From Paenibacillus pabuli NBRC 13638 (lineage in GTDB: Bacteria > Bacillota > Bacilli > Paenibacillales > Paenibacillaceae), in contig NZ_BCNM01000001.1 in assembly GCF_001514495.1 (NCBI RefSeq), positions 744,001 through 808,000 of the forward strand: a stretch of 64,000 bases of DNA. Reading direction: 5' to 3'. Below, piece after piece: positions 63,352-64,000 of this stretch; the stretch's first letter is position 1; every line of letters begins with the position of its first letter. The notes beneath the pieces were generated by a model. That model was given only the letters and a program-made list of their open reading frames with translations, did not search any database and was not told the DNA's origin. The translations under genes and the position numbers were made by a program.

Positions 63352-64000
63352 TCATTGAAAATAAGAAGGGTATGTATCCCGCAGGACAGCCAGATCCGTG
63401 ACGGTTAAGTGCAGATGTTCCTGCATGATGTGCTCCGCCGTTCGGGCATCGTGCTCCAGTATGGCTTGAACCATGGATCGATGCTGTTCAATCAAGTGAT
63501 CCCAATGATGATCCGAAGAAAGGCGGAGCATCCGGCTCCGGTTCAGATGCACGTTCATATGCTGGATCACGGACCAGGTATTACTTTTGTTGCAGCCTGC
63601 AAAGAGAGTACTATGGAATTCCTCATCCAATCCGAACATTCGTTCATCATCCGGTTCAAGTATGCATTCCTGCTGCTGTGAAAGATTCTGCTGCAATATC
63701 TTCAACTGTTCATCCGGGAACTGCACACAGGCAAGCCGTATAACGGCACGCTCAAGCTGTTCACGCATGAATCGCGCTTCTTCCACAAGATCAACCTGAA
63801 TCAGAGATACATATGTCCCCCGCTGCGGATATACTTCCAGCAGACCTTCCTGTGCTAGTCTGACAAAGCTTTCCCGAACAGGGGTCCGGCTCACATTGAA
63901 CTCCAGTGAGATCTCTTTCTCCGAGATAGCGGTCCCGGGAGGCAGCTTCAAACTCAAAATTAACTGCTTCAACGTCGTATAGACCGCATCACGCGAAGAG
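63352..64000 (-). CDS. GntR-family (FadR-type) transcriptional regulator, 5'-truncated by window edge
   Basis: The frame is open to the right edge (SSRDAVYTT precedes LKQLILSLKLPPGTAISEKE), so the start lies outside; perhaps only a few residues are missing. Winged HTH with VSRTPVRESFVRLAQEGLLE, then an FCD ligand-binding domain (MREQLERAVIRLAC, FHSTLFAGCNKSNTW, MQEHLHLT), with Asp and His ligands for a metal. GntR/FadR regulators such as UxuR and ExuR control hexuronate genes, and this one precedes uxuA on the same strand, so it most likely regulates uxuA-uxuB. Confidence 0.85.
   Translation of the reverse strand, partial: SSRDAVYTTLKQLILSLKLPPGTAISEKEISLEFNVSRTPVRESFVRLAQEGLLEVYPQRGTYVSLIQVDLVEEARFMREQLERAVIRLACVQFPDEQLKILQQNLSQQQECILEPDDERMFGLDEEFHSTLFAGCNKSNTWSVIQHMNVHLNRSRMLRLSSDHHWDHLIEQHRSMVQAILEHDARTAEHIMQEHLHLTVTDLAVLRDTYPSYFQ

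Overview
The window reads as chromosomal DNA of a low-to-mid GC Gram-positive, most likely a Paenibacillus. The reasons are B. subtilis-style gene sets (puc, deo, znu/ycg), strong AGGAGG-type ribosome binding sites, frequent GTG and TTG starts, intrinsic terminators with T-tails, and sequences resembling the CcpA, Zur, PucR and DeoR boxes of Bacillaceae. Genus assignment is inference. I see no rRNA, tRNA, CRISPR array, transposase gene or prophage.

Layout. 1-7.4 kb holds a partial M29 aminopeptidase, a small unknown protein, an MBL-fold hydrolase, an aldose 1-epimerase family protein, fumarase FumC and a large hybrid histidine kinase. 7.4-24.2 kb is a purine catabolism island on the + strand: pucR, pucL (OHCU decarboxylase fused to urate oxidase), pucM, allB, allC, pucG, a gamma-glutamyltransferase-fold enzyme resembling oxamate amidohydrolase, an aminopurine deaminase-like amidohydrolase, pucA/xdhC and pucB/mocA. 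A second promoter with a PucR-like box then drives xanthine dehydrogenase pucC-pucD-pucE. Together these would take hypoxanthine or xanthine through urate, 5-hydroxyisourate, OHCU, allantoin, allantoate and ureidoglycine to oxalurate plus glycine, and perhaps on to oxamate and oxalate.

24.2-29 kb is a plastic, AT-richer stretch: a secreted protein with an internal motif duplication, a small lipoprotein, a decayed copy of part of pucE, a WYL regulator, a DinB-like protein and an EVE-domain protein. The WYL-DinB-EVE block lies between direct repeats derived from the lipoprotein gene tail. 29-39 kb has glpX, a LacI-regulated Gfo/Idh-ThuA-Gfo/Idh operon, a radical SAM/AdaA DNA-repair pair, a third Gfo/Idh protein, a methyltransferase-like protein and an SDR. 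39.2-44.8 kb is an L-fucose operon (fucI, a fuculo/rhamnulokinase, fucA) divergent from a LacI-family regulator, with a promoter, a palindromic operator and a full-consensus cre site.

45-53.1 kb carries an unknown small protein, an azoreductase and the deoxyribonucleoside set deoR-deoC-nupC-deoB-deoD-pdp. 53.2-58.5 kb is a zinc-starvation island: a YcgQ/YcgR-like pair, a ribosomal protein L33 lacking one Cys pair, and znuCBA, with two near-perfect Zur boxes. The right end has a short unknown protein, an M50-like membrane peptidase, a DUF421/DUF4363 membrane pair, uxuB-uxuA for mannonate metabolism, a 205-bp element with inverted ends, and the start-truncated gene of a GntR regulator.
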